This document shows, in pieces, positions 52,145 through 61,258 of a stretch of DNA of 64,000 nt. Both the position numbers and the translations under genes were made by a program. The stretch covers positions 1,116,001 to 1,180,000 of the forward strand of contig NZ_CP032819.1 in assembly GCF_003991565.1 (NCBI RefSeq), given 5' to 3'. The DNA is from Butyricimonas faecalis. Its GTDB lineage: Bacteria; Bacteroidota; Bacteroidia; Bacteroidales; Marinifilaceae. Within the stretch, counting starts at the first letter, position 1; each line of letters begins with the position of its first letter. The notes beneath the pieces were generated by a model. The model worked only from the letters and a program-made list of their open reading frames with translations, searched no databases and was not told the DNA's origin.

Positions 52145-54277
52145 TCACGCTTGCTTGATCGAAAGTCCGATACGTTTCCGGGCTTTGTCAACCTGTACGA
52201 TTTTCACTGAAACATGCTGATTTAAAGAAAGCACGTCTGCCGGGTTCGAAATATATTTATCGGCAATCTCGGATATATGTACCAGGCCGTCCTGTTTCAC
52301 GCCAATATCCACGAAGGCGCCGAAGTTTGTCAGATTGGTCACGATTCCCGGAACAACCATCCCGATCTCCAGATCATCAATGGTGTGAATGTTGTCAGCA
52401 AAACTGAATACTTTAGCCACAGAACGGGGATCACGTCCCGGTTTCTTGAGTTCTTCCACGATGTCTTTCAAGGTAGGCAATCCAATCCGGTCATTCACGT
52501 AACGGGATAGTTCGATTTTGTTGCAAGCCTCTTCGTTACCGATCAATGATTTCAGCGGGATGTTCAAGTCTTTTGCCATCCGTTCTGCCACGGTGTATGA
52601 TTCCGGATGCACGGATGAGTTATCCAAAGGATTCTCGGCTCCCTCTATGCGAAGGAATCCGGCACATTGCTCGAATGCTTTCTCTCCCATGCGTTTCACT
52701 TTTTTCAATTCATTGCGACTACGGAATGCTCCATTCTCCTTGATGTAGTTCACCACGTTTTCTGCCAAGGTAGGTCCTAAACCGGAAACATACGTCAACA
52801 GATACTTGCTTGCCGTGTTCACGTTCACCCCCACCCGGTTCACGCAGGACTCGACCACCCGATCCAGACTCTCTTTTAATTTCGTCTGGTCGACATCATG
52901 CTGGTACTGACCTACCCCGATAGACTTCGGATCAATCTTCACCAACTCGGCCAACGGGTCCATCAACCGACGTCCGATGGATACCGCCCCGCGAACCGTT
53001 ACGTCATACTGCGGGAACTCGTCCCGGGCTATCTTAGAAGCCGAATAAATTGATGCGCCACTTTCACTCACGACAAACACTTGTATATTCCGGTCATAAC
53101 GCAAATTCTGGATAAATCGTTCGGTTTCACGTCCGGCCGTACCGTTACCGATAGCAATCGCCTCGATTCGGTAAGAGTTGACCAGGTTGGTAATTTTATT
53201 GGCTGCCTGCTTCACCTCGTTTTGTGGCGGATGAGGATAAATGGTTTCATTATGCACCAGATTTCCCGTCTCATCCAGACAAACAACCTTACATCCCGTG
53301 CGGAATCCCGGATCTATACCCAACACGCGTTTATTTCCCAGAGGCGGAGCCAAGAGTAGTTGACGCAGATTTTCAGCAAACACTTTAATCGCTTCTTCAT
53401 CCGCTTTTTGCTTACCGCTTTGCAGGTATTCGGTCTCGATAGACGAAAGTAACAAACGTTTGTACCCGTCTTTCACGGCCATGGACACTTGCTCTGCACT
53501 CTCGTTACGACCTTTCACGAATATTCTCTCCAAAGACTCGATCGTTTCCTCTTCCGGTATCTCGATCGCCACTTTCAGAATACCTTCCGCCTCCCCCCGA
53601 CGAATCGCCAGCATCCGGTGGGAAGGGATCTTCCGCAAAGGCTCGGAATAATCGAAATAATCCGTGAATTTCTCCCCTTCTTCCTCTTTCCCCTTCACGA
53701 CTTTCGCTTTTACCACGGCCACCCGGTCAAAGGAACGACGCACGGTGTTGCGTGCCCGGTCGTTTTCGCTGACCCACTCGGCAATGATATCTCGGGCTCC
53801 TTGTAAAGCCTCCTCTTCATTTTCCACGTCATTCTTCACGAAACGAGCCGCTTTGTCCCACACGTCCCCACTATCCTGTTTCATCAATATGGCAGCCAAA
53901 GGTTCCAATCCTTTCGCTTTTGCCTTCGATGCCCGAGTTTGTTTTTTCGGTTTATAAGGCAGGTAAATATCTTCCAGTTCCCGTAAATCGGTACAATGTT
54001 CTATCTGTTTCCGTAGTTCCGGAGTCAGTTTTTCTTGCTGTTCGATACTCTCCAACACGGTCTTTTTTCGTTTTTCCAGTTCTTTGAACTGTTCATAAAT
54101 CTCCCGAACCTGTCCCACCTGCACCTCGTCCATACTCCCGGTCATTTCTTTTCGATAACGGGAAATGAAAGGTATCGTGGCTCCTTCATCCAATAATCCT
54201 AATAAATTTTTTATATATCTACTCTCAAAACCACTCTTTTGCGTCACGAATGTGACCGGATCTATATAATATTCCAT
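52145..54277 (-). CDS. tex: Tex family RNA-binding transcription accessory protein
   Basis: A 710-residue cytoplasmic protein. The N-terminal helical region with TIPFISRYRKEMTGSMDE is a hallmark of Tex. A YqgF/RuvC-like domain (~320-440, GIDPGFRTGCKVVCLD, AIGNGTAGRETERF) follows, then helix-hairpin-helix repeats (~490-560, YVSGLGPTLAENVVNYI) and a C-terminal S1 domain (~640-708, GVKQDGLVHISEIADKYI). Tex/Spt6 homologues bind nucleic acid and affect transcription or RNA turnover. Complete and typical in length. Confidence 0.93.
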   Translation of the reverse strand: MEYYIDPVTFVTQKSGFESRYIKNLLGLLDEGATIPFISRYRKEMTGSMDEVQVGQVREIYEQFKELEKRKKTVLESIEQQEKLTPELRKQIEHCTDLRELEDIYLPYKPKKQTRASKAKAKGLEPLAAILMKQDSGDVWDKAARFVKNDVENEEEALQGARDIIAEWVSENDRARNTVRRSFDRVAVVKAKVVKGKEEEGEKFTDYFDYSEPLRKIPSHRMLAIRRGEAEGILKVAIEIPEEETIESLERIFVKGRNESAEQVSMAVKDGYKRLLLSSIETEYLQSGKQKADEEAIKVFAENLRQLLLAPPLGNKRVLGIDPGFRTGCKVVCLDETGNLVHNETIYPHPPQNEVKQAANKITNLVNSYRIEAIAIGNGTAGRETERFIQNLRYDRNIQVFVVSESGASIYSASKIARDEFPQYDVTVRGAVSIGRRLMDPLAELVKIDPKSIGVGQYQHDVDQTKLKESLDRVVESCVNRVGVNVNTASKYLLTYVSGLGPTLAENVVNYIKENGAFRSRNELKKVKRMGEKAFEQCAGFLRIEGAENPLDNSSVHPESYTVAERMAKDLNIPLKSLIGNEEACNKIELSRYVNDRIGLPTLKDIVEELKKPGRDPRSVAKVFSFADNIHTIDDLEIGMVVPGIVTNLTNFGAFVDIGVKQDGLVHISEIADKYISNPADVLSLNQHVSVKIVQVDKARKRIGLSIKQA

Positions 54278-54362
54278 ACGTAATTTATTTTAGATTGCTA
54301 AGATACACACTCTTTATTTAATCGCTATCTCTATCCAGCAAATAATTTAATCGAATAATTCA

Positions 54363-54370
54363 TATCTTTG
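54363..54370 (+). promoter_or_regulatory. Minus-7 box (TATCTTTG) for the helicase-nuclease gene
   Basis: An exact TAnnTTTG match 72 bp before the ATG at 54443. No minus-33 TTTG at the right spacing. Confidence 0.45.
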
Positions 54371-54442
54371 CTTGGAATTTAAATAAATTAGTATAATACA
54401 AATTAAATCTTATATCGAGCTCACGTTAAAATAAGCAAATAT

Positions 54443-57148
54443 ATGGACGTAAAGCTGTGCATGATTATTGACCTAGAAAAACGTGGAAACAAACAAATGT
54501 TTGTCACCGATCAGATTTCCTCTATTAACGAAAACAAAAATGGCTTTTGGTCTGTTCGATTTCTGTCATCCCCTCGTGTGTTCAATTACAACCAGTCCCG
54601 TCTGCTTTATCTGACACATCCGGAAACTATTAATCTTGACGAAAAGGGTCTATATATCAAAAACAAGCACATCTTTAATATAGCTGAACTACTTCGCTTC
54701 ACTAATGGTCACTACACATTCTATCGAGTGACTTATACCAATGGTTATTATGAAAATTTGGACGGAAGCGAAGTCTATATCACCCGTACGCCGATTGATA
54801 AAAATGGCGGCTCTACATGGGATTATCTTCGTAAATTAGCTGCTGAAACTGGATTGACAACTGAAGATGATGAGAACATTCTGTCCAAACAATATGATTT
54901 GGTGGATGTAAAGCGCGATAATGTCCCCTTGGCCCAATACCTTGGTGACAAAACAAAACTGGCTACTTATCGCATGCCAAAACAGATATACTATCCTTTT
55001 GGATGCAATGCGAGCCAAAAAACTGCTATAGAAACAGCTTTAACACACCAAGTTAGCATCATACAAGGACCTCCTGGAACCGGTAAGACGCAAACTATTC
55101 TGAACATCATTGCCAATCTGCTTATGAATGACAAAACGGTATTAGTGGTGTCGAACAACAATTCCGCCGTAGAGAATGTGGCAGAAAAACTCGATGGAGA
55201 GAGCCTAGGTTTCATTGTAGCCAAGCTAGGTAACATGCAAAATAAAGAAGTGTTCATTGCAAACCAAGCAAATTATCCAAACATGACCGAGTTGAAGATT
55301 GACGAACTGGCATCCGCAAAGATGTTAGCACAAGATTCGCTTCGTACTGTTTCACAAGGATTTGACATACAGCTACGTCAAGCTCAGCTAAAAGCAGAGT
55401 ACGATGCTTTATTAAAAGAATCGAGATATAATGAAATGCTGGAAACAAATCATGCAGAAGACAAATGGTTAAATAGTAAATCGCCTACCAAACTAATAAA
55501 ACTACTTAATCTCTACCAGACAATAATAGGAAATGGACATAAACCAAATTTATGGTTCAAGGTAAAGTGGTCGTTTTTATTAGGTGCAAAAATGTTGAAG
55601 TTCTTAGGTGACAAATCTTCGAATGTTATAGCCAGTCTAGAATCGGCATTCTATTTCTCTCGAAAACAAGAAATAGAACATGAATTGGAATTAATTGCAT
55701 CGACATTTCAAAACATAGACATCAAAAAGAACGTAAAAGACCTTCGTTCCTCTTCCCTCCTACTATTAAAGGATAAGATTGCTAAGCGATATAGTACTGG
55801 CAAAAGAAAAACGTTTACCCTCAGGGATATCAAGCTCAGAACGGAAGAATTTTTAAAGGAATATCCGGTTGTACTTAGTACAACCTATTTAGCCAAAAGC
55901 TGTATCAGCAAGGACATGGTATTTGACTATGTGATTATGGACGAGGCTTCACAAGTGGATATAAAAACAGGCGCACTGGCATTGTCATGTGCTATTAATG
56001 CCGTAATTGTGGGTGACGACAAACAACTGCCCAATGTGATAAACCGCAAAGAGGCACTCTCGCTTAATGCCATTCAAACAACCTACAAAGTAGATGACCG
56101 GTATAACGCTGTAACACATAGCTTTTTGCAATCTTGTGCTGAAGTATTTCAAGATGCTCCAGTAACTTTACTTCGAGAACATTATCGCTGCCATCCCAAA
56201 ATCATAGAATTTTGCAATCAGCGTTTCTATGATGGAGAACTCATAACAATGACATCTGATAAGAATGAAGATAACGTGCTTCAAGTAATTAAGACAGTAC
56301 CGGGTAATCATGCCAGAGGACATTTCAATCAAAGGGAAATTGATGTCATCTCTCAAGAAGTATTACCAGAATGTACAAATTCGGAAAGCATAGGTATTAT
56401 TACCCCCTATCGTTCACAAGCTGAAGCAATAAATCAAATATTGAAGAAAGATATTGCCAGCACAGTGCATAAGTATCAAGGGCGAGAATGTGATACCATC
56501 ATCATGAGTATGGTAGACAACGTCCCTACTGTATTTTCTGATGATGCCAATTTGCTCAACGTAGCAATATCACGTGCCAAGACAAGACTTTGCATTGTAA
56601 CAAACGGTAATGAAATGCCCCCAAATTCCAATCTCGGTCAACTTATCAGTTACATCCAATACAACAATTTTGAAGTGAAAGCGAGTAAACTACATTCAGT
56701 TTTTGATCTACTCTACAAACAATATACAGCAGAAAAATTAGCTTACGAGGCAACACATCTGAGTGTATCGAAACATCTGTCAGAGAACCTGATGTACAAT
56801 GTTTTGTTAAAGGCCATTAATGAATTAGGTTTAATTAATACTGGTATACTTTGTCATTACCCGCTATCCAGATTAATTGCAGATTGGGGTTTGTTGAATG
56901 ATAAAGAAAAAGCATTTGCTGAAAGCCCATTCTCGCATGTGGATTTTCTCATCTATAACTCTCTTACTAAACAACCGCATTGCGCTATAGAAGTGGATGG
57001 ATGGTATTTCCATAAGGGAAACGATGTTCAACAATTGCGTGATGCACTGAAAGACCAGATATTAACAAAGTTAGGACTTCGTATGCTCCGCATTTCTACT
57101 ACAGACACCGTGAACGATACAACAATAAAGAAATTTATTAGTTTGTAA
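54443..57148 (+). CDS. Superfamily 1 helicase with C-terminal PD-(D/E)xK nuclease domain
   Basis: A 901-residue protein. An N-terminal ~190-residue region of unknown fold precedes an Upf1/DNA2-like SF1 helicase: Walker A IQGPPGTGKTQTILN (~208-222), DEAD-like Walker B VIMDEASQVD, motif III VGDDKQLP, motif IV HYRCHPKIIEF, YQGRECDTIIMS and LLNVAISRAKTRLCIV. The C-terminus has HVDFLIYN...CAIEVDGWYFHKG (~832-860), which looks like the D and ExD of a Vsr/DUF559/MTES_1575-type nuclease, then LGLRMLRIST. The domain pairing resembles Hhe-type antiphage helicase-nucleases, though shorter. The gene is AT-rich relative to neighbours and stands alone. Confidence 0.87.
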   Translation: MDVKLCMIIDLEKRGNKQMFVTDQISSINENKNGFWSVRFLSSPRVFNYNQSRLLYLTHPETINLDEKGLYIKNKHIFNIAELLRFTNGHYTFYRVTYTNGYYENLDGSEVYITRTPIDKNGGSTWDYLRKLAAETGLTTEDDENILSKQYDLVDVKRDNVPLAQYLGDKTKLATYRMPKQIYYPFGCNASQKTAIETALTHQVSIIQGPPGTGKTQTILNIIANLLMNDKTVLVVSNNNSAVENVAEKLDGESLGFIVAKLGNMQNKEVFIANQANYPNMTELKIDELASAKMLAQDSLRTVSQGFDIQLRQAQLKAEYDALLKESRYNEMLETNHAEDKWLNSKSPTKLIKLLNLYQTIIGNGHKPNLWFKVKWSFLLGAKMLKFLGDKSSNVIASLESAFYFSRKQEIEHELELIASTFQNIDIKKNVKDLRSSSLLLLKDKIAKRYSTGKRKTFTLRDIKLRTEEFLKEYPVVLSTTYLAKSCISKDMVFDYVIMDEASQVDIKTGALALSCAINAVIVGDDKQLPNVINRKEALSLNAIQTTYKVDDRYNAVTHSFLQSCAEVFQDAPVTLLREHYRCHPKIIEFCNQRFYDGELITMTSDKNEDNVLQVIKTVPGNHARGHFNQREIDVISQEVLPECTNSESIGIITPYRSQAEAINQILKKDIASTVHKYQGRECDTIIMSMVDNVPTVFSDDANLLNVAISRAKTRLCIVTNGNEMPPNSNLGQLISYIQYNNFEVKASKLHSVFDLLYKQYTAEKLAYEATHLSVSKHLSENLMYNVLLKAINELGLINTGILCHYPLSRLIADWGLLNDKEKAFAESPFSHVDFLIYNSLTKQPHCAIEVDGWYFHKGNDVQQLRDALKDQILTKLGLRMLRISTTDTVNDTTIKKFISL

Positions 57149-57337
57149 CTATGTATTTTTTCCACTGCAACGCAAATTCTTTGCTAAAATCATCTGCCAA
57201 TACAATAAATTCTGTAATTTTAGCCCCTAAGAACATAGTGGTAATCGTTTAAATGAATAATAAATTTAATATTTTATTACTATATTCTTAGTAATCATTG
57301 AATAATTTTTATCTCAAACTCACGTTAATAAACACTC

Positions 57338-57679
57338 ATGAAACAATTAATCGCCTGTTGCGGATTAGATTGCGAAAATTGTGACGCCCGTATTGCCACG
57401 ATCAACAATGATGATAAGTTAAGAGAAGAAACCGCTCGAAAATGGAGTATCATGAACAATACGTCAGAGATTACCCCGGAAACCATCAATTGCACGGGTT
57501 GTCGTGTTGAGGGGGCAAAATTCGCCTATTGTAGCAATTATTGTGAAATCCGGAAATGTGTTCAAGCAAAGGGATTCAACACCTGTGGCGATTGTAATGA
57601 ACTGAATCATTGCCTGACCATCGATCATGTTTTCCAACATAATCCCGGCGCAAAAGAAAATCTTCTATCATCAATTTAA
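57338..57679 (+). CDS. DUF3795 domain-containing protein
   Basis: A 113-residue Cys-rich cytoplasmic protein opening with LIACCGLDCENCDARIAT and containing paired cysteines in INCTGCRVEG, YCSNYCEIRKC and NTCGDCNELNHC. This Cys pattern is typical of DUF3795 and suggests zinc or Fe-S binding. Function unknown. Isolated between the helicase-nuclease gene and the LolD-like gene; the 57149-57337 gap shows no other feature. Confidence 0.85.
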   Translation: MKQLIACCGLDCENCDARIATINNDDKLREETARKWSIMNNTSEITPETINCTGCRVEGAKFAYCSNYCEIRKCVQAKGFNTCGDCNELNHCLTIDHVFQHNPGAKENLLSSI

Positions 57680-57796
57680 TTATTCAAAAAAAGTAATCAA
57701 TCGGATTAGTCAAAATTGAAAATTATTATCTTTACCATCAAAATAATACAGTTAGTGAGTAAGAATCACTAAATCATACATCAAGAAATTAGGCAG

Positions 57797-58453
57797 GTGA
57801 TAGAAATTAAAAACATAGTCAAAAGCTACGGCGAACTAAAAGTATTGAAAGGAATCGATCTCACCATAAAAGAAAAAGAGATCGTAACGATCGTAGGGGC
57901 TAGCGGTGCAGGGAAAAGTACGTTGCTACACATTCTAGGAACACTCGATACCCCGGACGAGGGCGAGTTATTGTATGATTCCGTGAATATTGCCCGGTTA
58001 TCCTCCAACAAACTATCGGAATTCAGAAACAATAACATCGGGTTTGTATTCCAATTCCACCATTTATTGCCGGAATTCACGGCGTTGGAAAATGTTTGCA
58101 TTCCGGCATGGATCAAGGGAACCGGGAAAAAGGAAGCGGAACAACGAGCCATGGAATTACTGACTCTTCTCGGTCTGGGAAAGCGGGTTAGCCACAAGCC
58201 GAACCAACTCTCCGGCGGGGAGCAACAACGAGTTTCCGTGGCAAGGGCTCTCGTCAATCATCCCCGGGTGGTGTTGGCCGATGAGCCTTCCGGGAACCTG
58301 GACACCCGCACCAAAAATGAATTACACCAGTTGTTTTTCACTTTACGGGAAGAACTCGGGCAGACTTTTGTAATCGTCACGCACGACACGGAACTAGCCC
58401 GCATGTCAGATCGGCAAATAAAATTAAATGACGGAATGCTAATGAATGAATAA
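57797..58453 (+). CDS. ABC transporter ATP-binding protein, LolD/MacB type
   Basis: A 218-residue ATPase starting at a GTG codon (57797), which matches the family N-terminus [21 protein letters not shown]. It contains Walker [15 protein letters not shown]-loop [18 protein letters not shown], signature [15 protein letters not shown], Walker [12 protein letters not shown] and [13 protein letters not shown]. The [16 protein letters not shown] block is characteristic of LolD, the lipoprotein-releasing ATPase, so it likely powers a LolC/E-type permease that is not in this window. Confidence 0.88.
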   Translation: MIEIKNIVKSYGELKVLKGIDLTIKEKEIVTIVGASGAGKSTLLHILGTLDTPDEGELLYDSVNIARLSSNKLSEFRNNNIGFVFQFHHLLPEFTALENVCIPAWIKGTGKKEAEQRAMELLTLLGLGKRVSHKPNQLSGGEQQRVSVARALVNHPRVVLADEPSGNLDTRTKNELHQLFFTLREELGQTFVIVTHDTELARMSDRQIKLNDGMLMNE

Positions 58454-58506
58454 AATGAATCTTCCGGTATGATTTTCTCGTATCGCAAATAAAACACGAA
58501 AACCTG

Positions 58507-58537
58507 TTTGTGTTTTCGCGCAATGTTCTTACATTTG
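58507..58537 (+). promoter_or_regulatory. Promoter of the FKBP gene pair (TTTG-N19-TACATTTG)
   Basis: TTTG at 58507-58510, a 19-bp spacer and TACATTTG at 58530-58537 exactly match the Bacteroidetes primary-sigma consensus, 43 bp before the first FKBP ATG. It overlaps an inverted repeat (CGAAAAC ... GTTTTCG, ~58497-58518). Confidence 0.8.
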
Positions 58538-58580
58538 CATCTTAATAAACAAAATATTTATTTATTAATAAAACCTTTCA

Positions 58581-59183
58581 ATGAAATATACAGAAGAGTT
58601 AGACAAAGTGAGTTATTGTTTCGGTCTAAGTATTGCAAGTAACCTCCTTTCTTCAGGAGTAAATTCCATTAACACAGAAGCTTTTGTTGATGCGCTCAGA
58701 ACTGTCTACGCGGGCCAGATGCCGGAAATCAAACCGGAAGAGGCAAACCAGATTTTGCAGGACTATTTCAACAAGTTGCAAAACGAAAGAGGTAAGGCTG
58801 CCAAGGAAGCCGGAGAACAATTCTTAAACGACAACAAGAACAAAGAAGGCGTGGTTACCTTAGCTAGCGGTTTACAATACAAAATAATATCCGCCGGAAA
58901 CGGGGCTATCCCGAAAAGTAACGATACGGTGAAATGCCACTATGAGGGACGCTTGATCAATGGTGCCGTGTTCGACTCTTCCATCCGTCGTGGAGAACCC
59001 GCTGAGTTCCCGGTAAACGGAGTTATTGCCGGTTGGGTTGAAGCCCTTCAATTGATGCCCGTGGGTTCAAAATGGCAATTGTACATCCCTTCTGATCTAG
59101 CCTACGGCCCTCATGGTGCAGGACAGGCTATCGGACCGAACGAAACTTTGATTTTTGATATCGAATTATTAGATATAGTATAA
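58581..59183 (+). CDS. FKBP-type peptidyl-prolyl cis-trans isomerase (cytoplasmic)
   Basis: A 200-residue protein without a signal peptide. The N-terminal ~95 residues form the FKBP_N dimerisation region (KVSYCFGLSIASNLL). The C-terminal FKBP domain has VKCHYEGRLINGAVFDSS, GVIAGWVEALQLMPVG, YIPSDLAYG and IGPNETLIFDIELLDI, all needed for the isomerase pocket. It catalyses proline isomerisation during folding. Followed after 18 bp by a lipoprotein paralogue. Confidence 0.92.
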   Translation: MKYTEELDKVSYCFGLSIASNLLSSGVNSINTEAFVDALRTVYAGQMPEIKPEEANQILQDYFNKLQNERGKAAKEAGEQFLNDNKNKEGVVTLASGLQYKIISAGNGAIPKSNDTVKCHYEGRLINGAVFDSSIRRGEPAEFPVNGVIAGWVEALQLMPVGSKWQLYIPSDLAYGPHGAGQAIGPNETLIFDIELLDIV

Positions 59184-59201
59184 TTTAATTTACGAAAAAC
59201 T

Positions 59202-59906
59202 ATGAACGCAAAAAATCTAATCTTAGGTTTATCTGTTGCTGCAATCGGTTTATCTAGCTGCTGCAACACTTCTACAAAAACGAATGTATCACTGAAAAAC
59301 GAAACTGATACTGCCAGTTTCTATATTGGTTACATGTACGGTTCTAATATCACCGGCAATGGTATTGAAGACATCAACATGGATGCTATTATCGCCGGAA
59401 TGAACAGTGCGTTACAGAAAAAAGACGCTCCTGCCGACATGATGCAAATGAATATGTTTTTACAGAAATATACTCAAAAAGCCATGATGGCTAAGGCTGA
59501 CAAAGCATTGAAAGCCGGAGAAGAGTTCTTGGCAGCAAACGCCAAAAAAGATGGTATCAAAATCACCGAGAGCGGACTTCAATACAAGATTGAAAAAGAA
59601 GGAACCGGAGCTATCCCGGCAGATACCAGTGTTGTAAGAGTTCACTACAAAGGAACTTTAATTGACGGAACCGAGTTCGACTCTTCATACAAGAGAGGCG
59701 AGCCTACCGAATTCCCTGTTAACCGCGTGATCAAAGGTTGGACGGAAGCATTACAATTAATGCCTGTGGGTTCTAAATGGACTCTTTATATCCCGTCAAA
59801 TTTGGCATACGGACCTCAAGGTGCTAGAGGTGCTATCGGACCGAACGAAACGTTGATTTTCGAAGTTGAATTAATCGACATCGTTGACCCGAACGCTCAA
59901 AAATAA
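59202..59906 (+). CDS. FKBP-type peptidyl-prolyl isomerase, lipoprotein (Mip-like)
   Basis: A 234-residue paralogue of the preceding FKBP carrying a signal peptide with lipobox GLSSC (Cys20), so it is placed in the envelope. FKBP_N (~35-120, DTASFYIGYMYGSNI) and FKBP_C (VRVHYKGTLIDGTEFDSS, LQLMPVGSKWTLYIPSNLAYG, GPNETLIFEVELIDI) are complete. The pair provides a cytoplasmic and a periplasmic isomerase from one promoter. Ends before a terminator at 59934. Confidence 0.92.
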   Translation: MNAKNLILGLSVAAIGLSSCCNTSTKTNVSLKNETDTASFYIGYMYGSNITGNGIEDINMDAIIAGMNSALQKKDAPADMMQMNMFLQKYTQKAMMAKADKALKAGEEFLAANAKKDGIKITESGLQYKIEKEGTGAIPADTSVVRVHYKGTLIDGTEFDSSYKRGEPTEFPVNRVIKGWTEALQLMPVGSKWTLYIPSNLAYGPQGARGAIGPNETLIFEVELIDIVDPNAQK

Positions 59907-59931
59907 TTTATCATTCGATATTTAAACAGCT

Positions 59932-59964
59932 AGCAAGCCCAAGGTTTCTTGGGCTTGTTTTTAA
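59932..59964 (+). terminator. Rho-independent terminator after the FKBP pair
   Basis: CAAGCCCAAG and CTTGGGCTTG pair perfectly around a 4-nt loop and are followed by TTTTTAATC. The DUF3127 start at 59976 lies just beyond it. Confidence 0.85.
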
Positions 59965-59975
59965 TCAGAAAAACA

Positions 59976-60353
59976 ATGAATTACGAAGTTACCGGAAAAT
60001 TAATTTACAAAGAAGCTACACAAAAAATCAGTGATCGTTTCCAGAAGAGAGAATTCGTGATAGAAGTTGAAAACGAGAAGAATCCACAGTGGAACGACTT
60101 CGTAAAAGTTCAATTGATCCAAGACCGGTGTGATCTATTGGAAAACGTCCAATTGAACGAGAATATTAAAGTGTATTTCAATTTGCGCGGCCGCAAATGG
60201 GAGAATAACGGACAAGTATCTTATTTCACGAACCTCGAAGGTTGGAGAATAGAGAAAGTTCAAGCGGAAGCTCCGATGATGGGAACTCCGGTACCCGAAT
60301 ACAAGGTGGAAGATATTCCTCCGATGCCGGAAGCTGACGATCTTCCTTTCTAA
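59976..60353 (+). CDS. DUF3127 domain-containing protein (OB-fold-like)
   Basis: A 125-residue cytoplasmic protein. The ATG at 59976 gives the family start MNYEVTGKLIYKEATQKIS; an upstream TTG lies inside the terminator and is rejected. Features are FQKREFVIEVENEKNPQWNDFVKVQLIQDRC, the FNLRGRKWENN block and an acidic proline-rich tail ending EADDLPF. That tail resembles the acidic C-terminal tips of SSB proteins. The DUF3127 family is Bacteroidetes-specific and of unknown function, with a likely OB fold. Confidence 0.85.
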   Translation: MNYEVTGKLIYKEATQKISDRFQKREFVIEVENEKNPQWNDFVKVQLIQDRCDLLENVQLNENIKVYFNLRGRKWENNGQVSYFTNLEGWRIEKVQAEAPMMGTPVPEYKVEDIPPMPEADDLPF

Positions 60354-60399
60354 AATTTTAGAAAGCTTATAAAACCTATTCTATTCTCAAAAATCTAAT

Positions 60400-60450
60400 A
60401 AGGGTGTCTGAAAAGTAAATTTCCATCATGGACTTTTCGGGCACCTTCTT
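60400..60450 (+). terminator. Hairpin terminator after the DUF3127 gene
   Basis: GGTGTCTGAAAAGT and ACTTTTCGGGCACC form a long stem with small mismatches around a ~16-nt loop, followed by TTCTTTTTATC. Confidence 0.7.
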
Positions 60451-60535
60451 TTTATCTTATGCAAAAACTCCGTGATTATCTTGAGCAAACATTAATATTT
60501 TATTAATTTTGAATAAATCATAACACGAAGGAAAT

Positions 60536-61258
60536 ATGAATATTCTAACAGACCTATTCCAATTCTTAAGAAAACCCGATTTTGTATCTATTCAAGATAA
60601 TGCTGGAAATAAGATAAAAATATTGTTCACCCTATTTTTGTGTCTATTAGTAATTATGTTCGGAATGAATGTGGTAGTAAGAATATTACAAGTTATTGTT
60701 ACGAACATTTCTTTAACATCCAGTACGGCAGGTCAAGCAACACAAATTCCTAGTTGGTGGAAAACATGGAATTTATTTCAAATTATACTATTAAGCCCTA
60801 TATTCGAAGAATTTAGTTATCGCTATGCTCTTGGACAATTTAACGTCACGCGAATCAAGATTTCTGTTAGCCTTATTATTGCATTTCATATTTCTTATCT
60901 TCTATATTTTTACAAACTTCATCAGCTCTGCGAGTCTAATCTTATTCTTCATTTTTTCTCGTTATATGGTTCCATGTTCACCATAGCAACCATACTCTTT
61001 TTGATCATGAGTCTATGCAATAAACAACTTGCACTGCTAAAAAATAAATGGAACTCGAATTTTTCTTTTATTTTCTACCTGTCAGCTGTTCTTTTCGCAA
61101 TATATCATGTTTACAATATGCCAGTTCTATTTCTACTCTCCCTTTTTGCAGGAGCCTTAATATTTGGATATACAAGGATTCGATTGGGATTAGGTTATGC
61201 TATTGCTTTACACATACTATGGAATTTTTTAAGCTCCTTTCGTCTCTTCATTAATTAA
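60536..61258 (+). CDS. CPBP family intramembrane glutamic endopeptidase
   Basis: A 240-residue protein with about six to eight membrane segments. The CPBP/Abi motifs are in order: EEFSYR (EExxxR, Glu91/Glu92/Arg96), FAIYH (FxxxH) and HILWN (HxxxN). Members are homologous to CAAX prenyl proteases, and some bacterial ones serve in bacteriocin maturation or self-immunity. There is no obvious substrate here. The gene overlaps menA by 4 bp at their convergent ends. Confidence 0.87.
   Translation: MNILTDLFQFLRKPDFVSIQDNAGNKIKILFTLFLCLLVIMFGMNVVVRILQVIVTNISLTSSTAGQATQIPSWWKTWNLFQIILLSPIFEEFSYRYALGQFNVTRIKISVSLIIAFHISYLLYFYKLHQLCESNLILHFFSLYGSMFTIATILFLIMSLCNKQLALLKNKWNSNFSFIFYLSAVLFAIYHVYNMPVLFLLSLFAGALIFGYTRIRLGLGYAIALHILWNFLSSFRLFIN

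Noticed and set aside
59949..59975. TTG start for the DUF3127 gene
   Set aside because: It lies inside the upstream terminator hairpin; the ATG at 59976 matches the family start.
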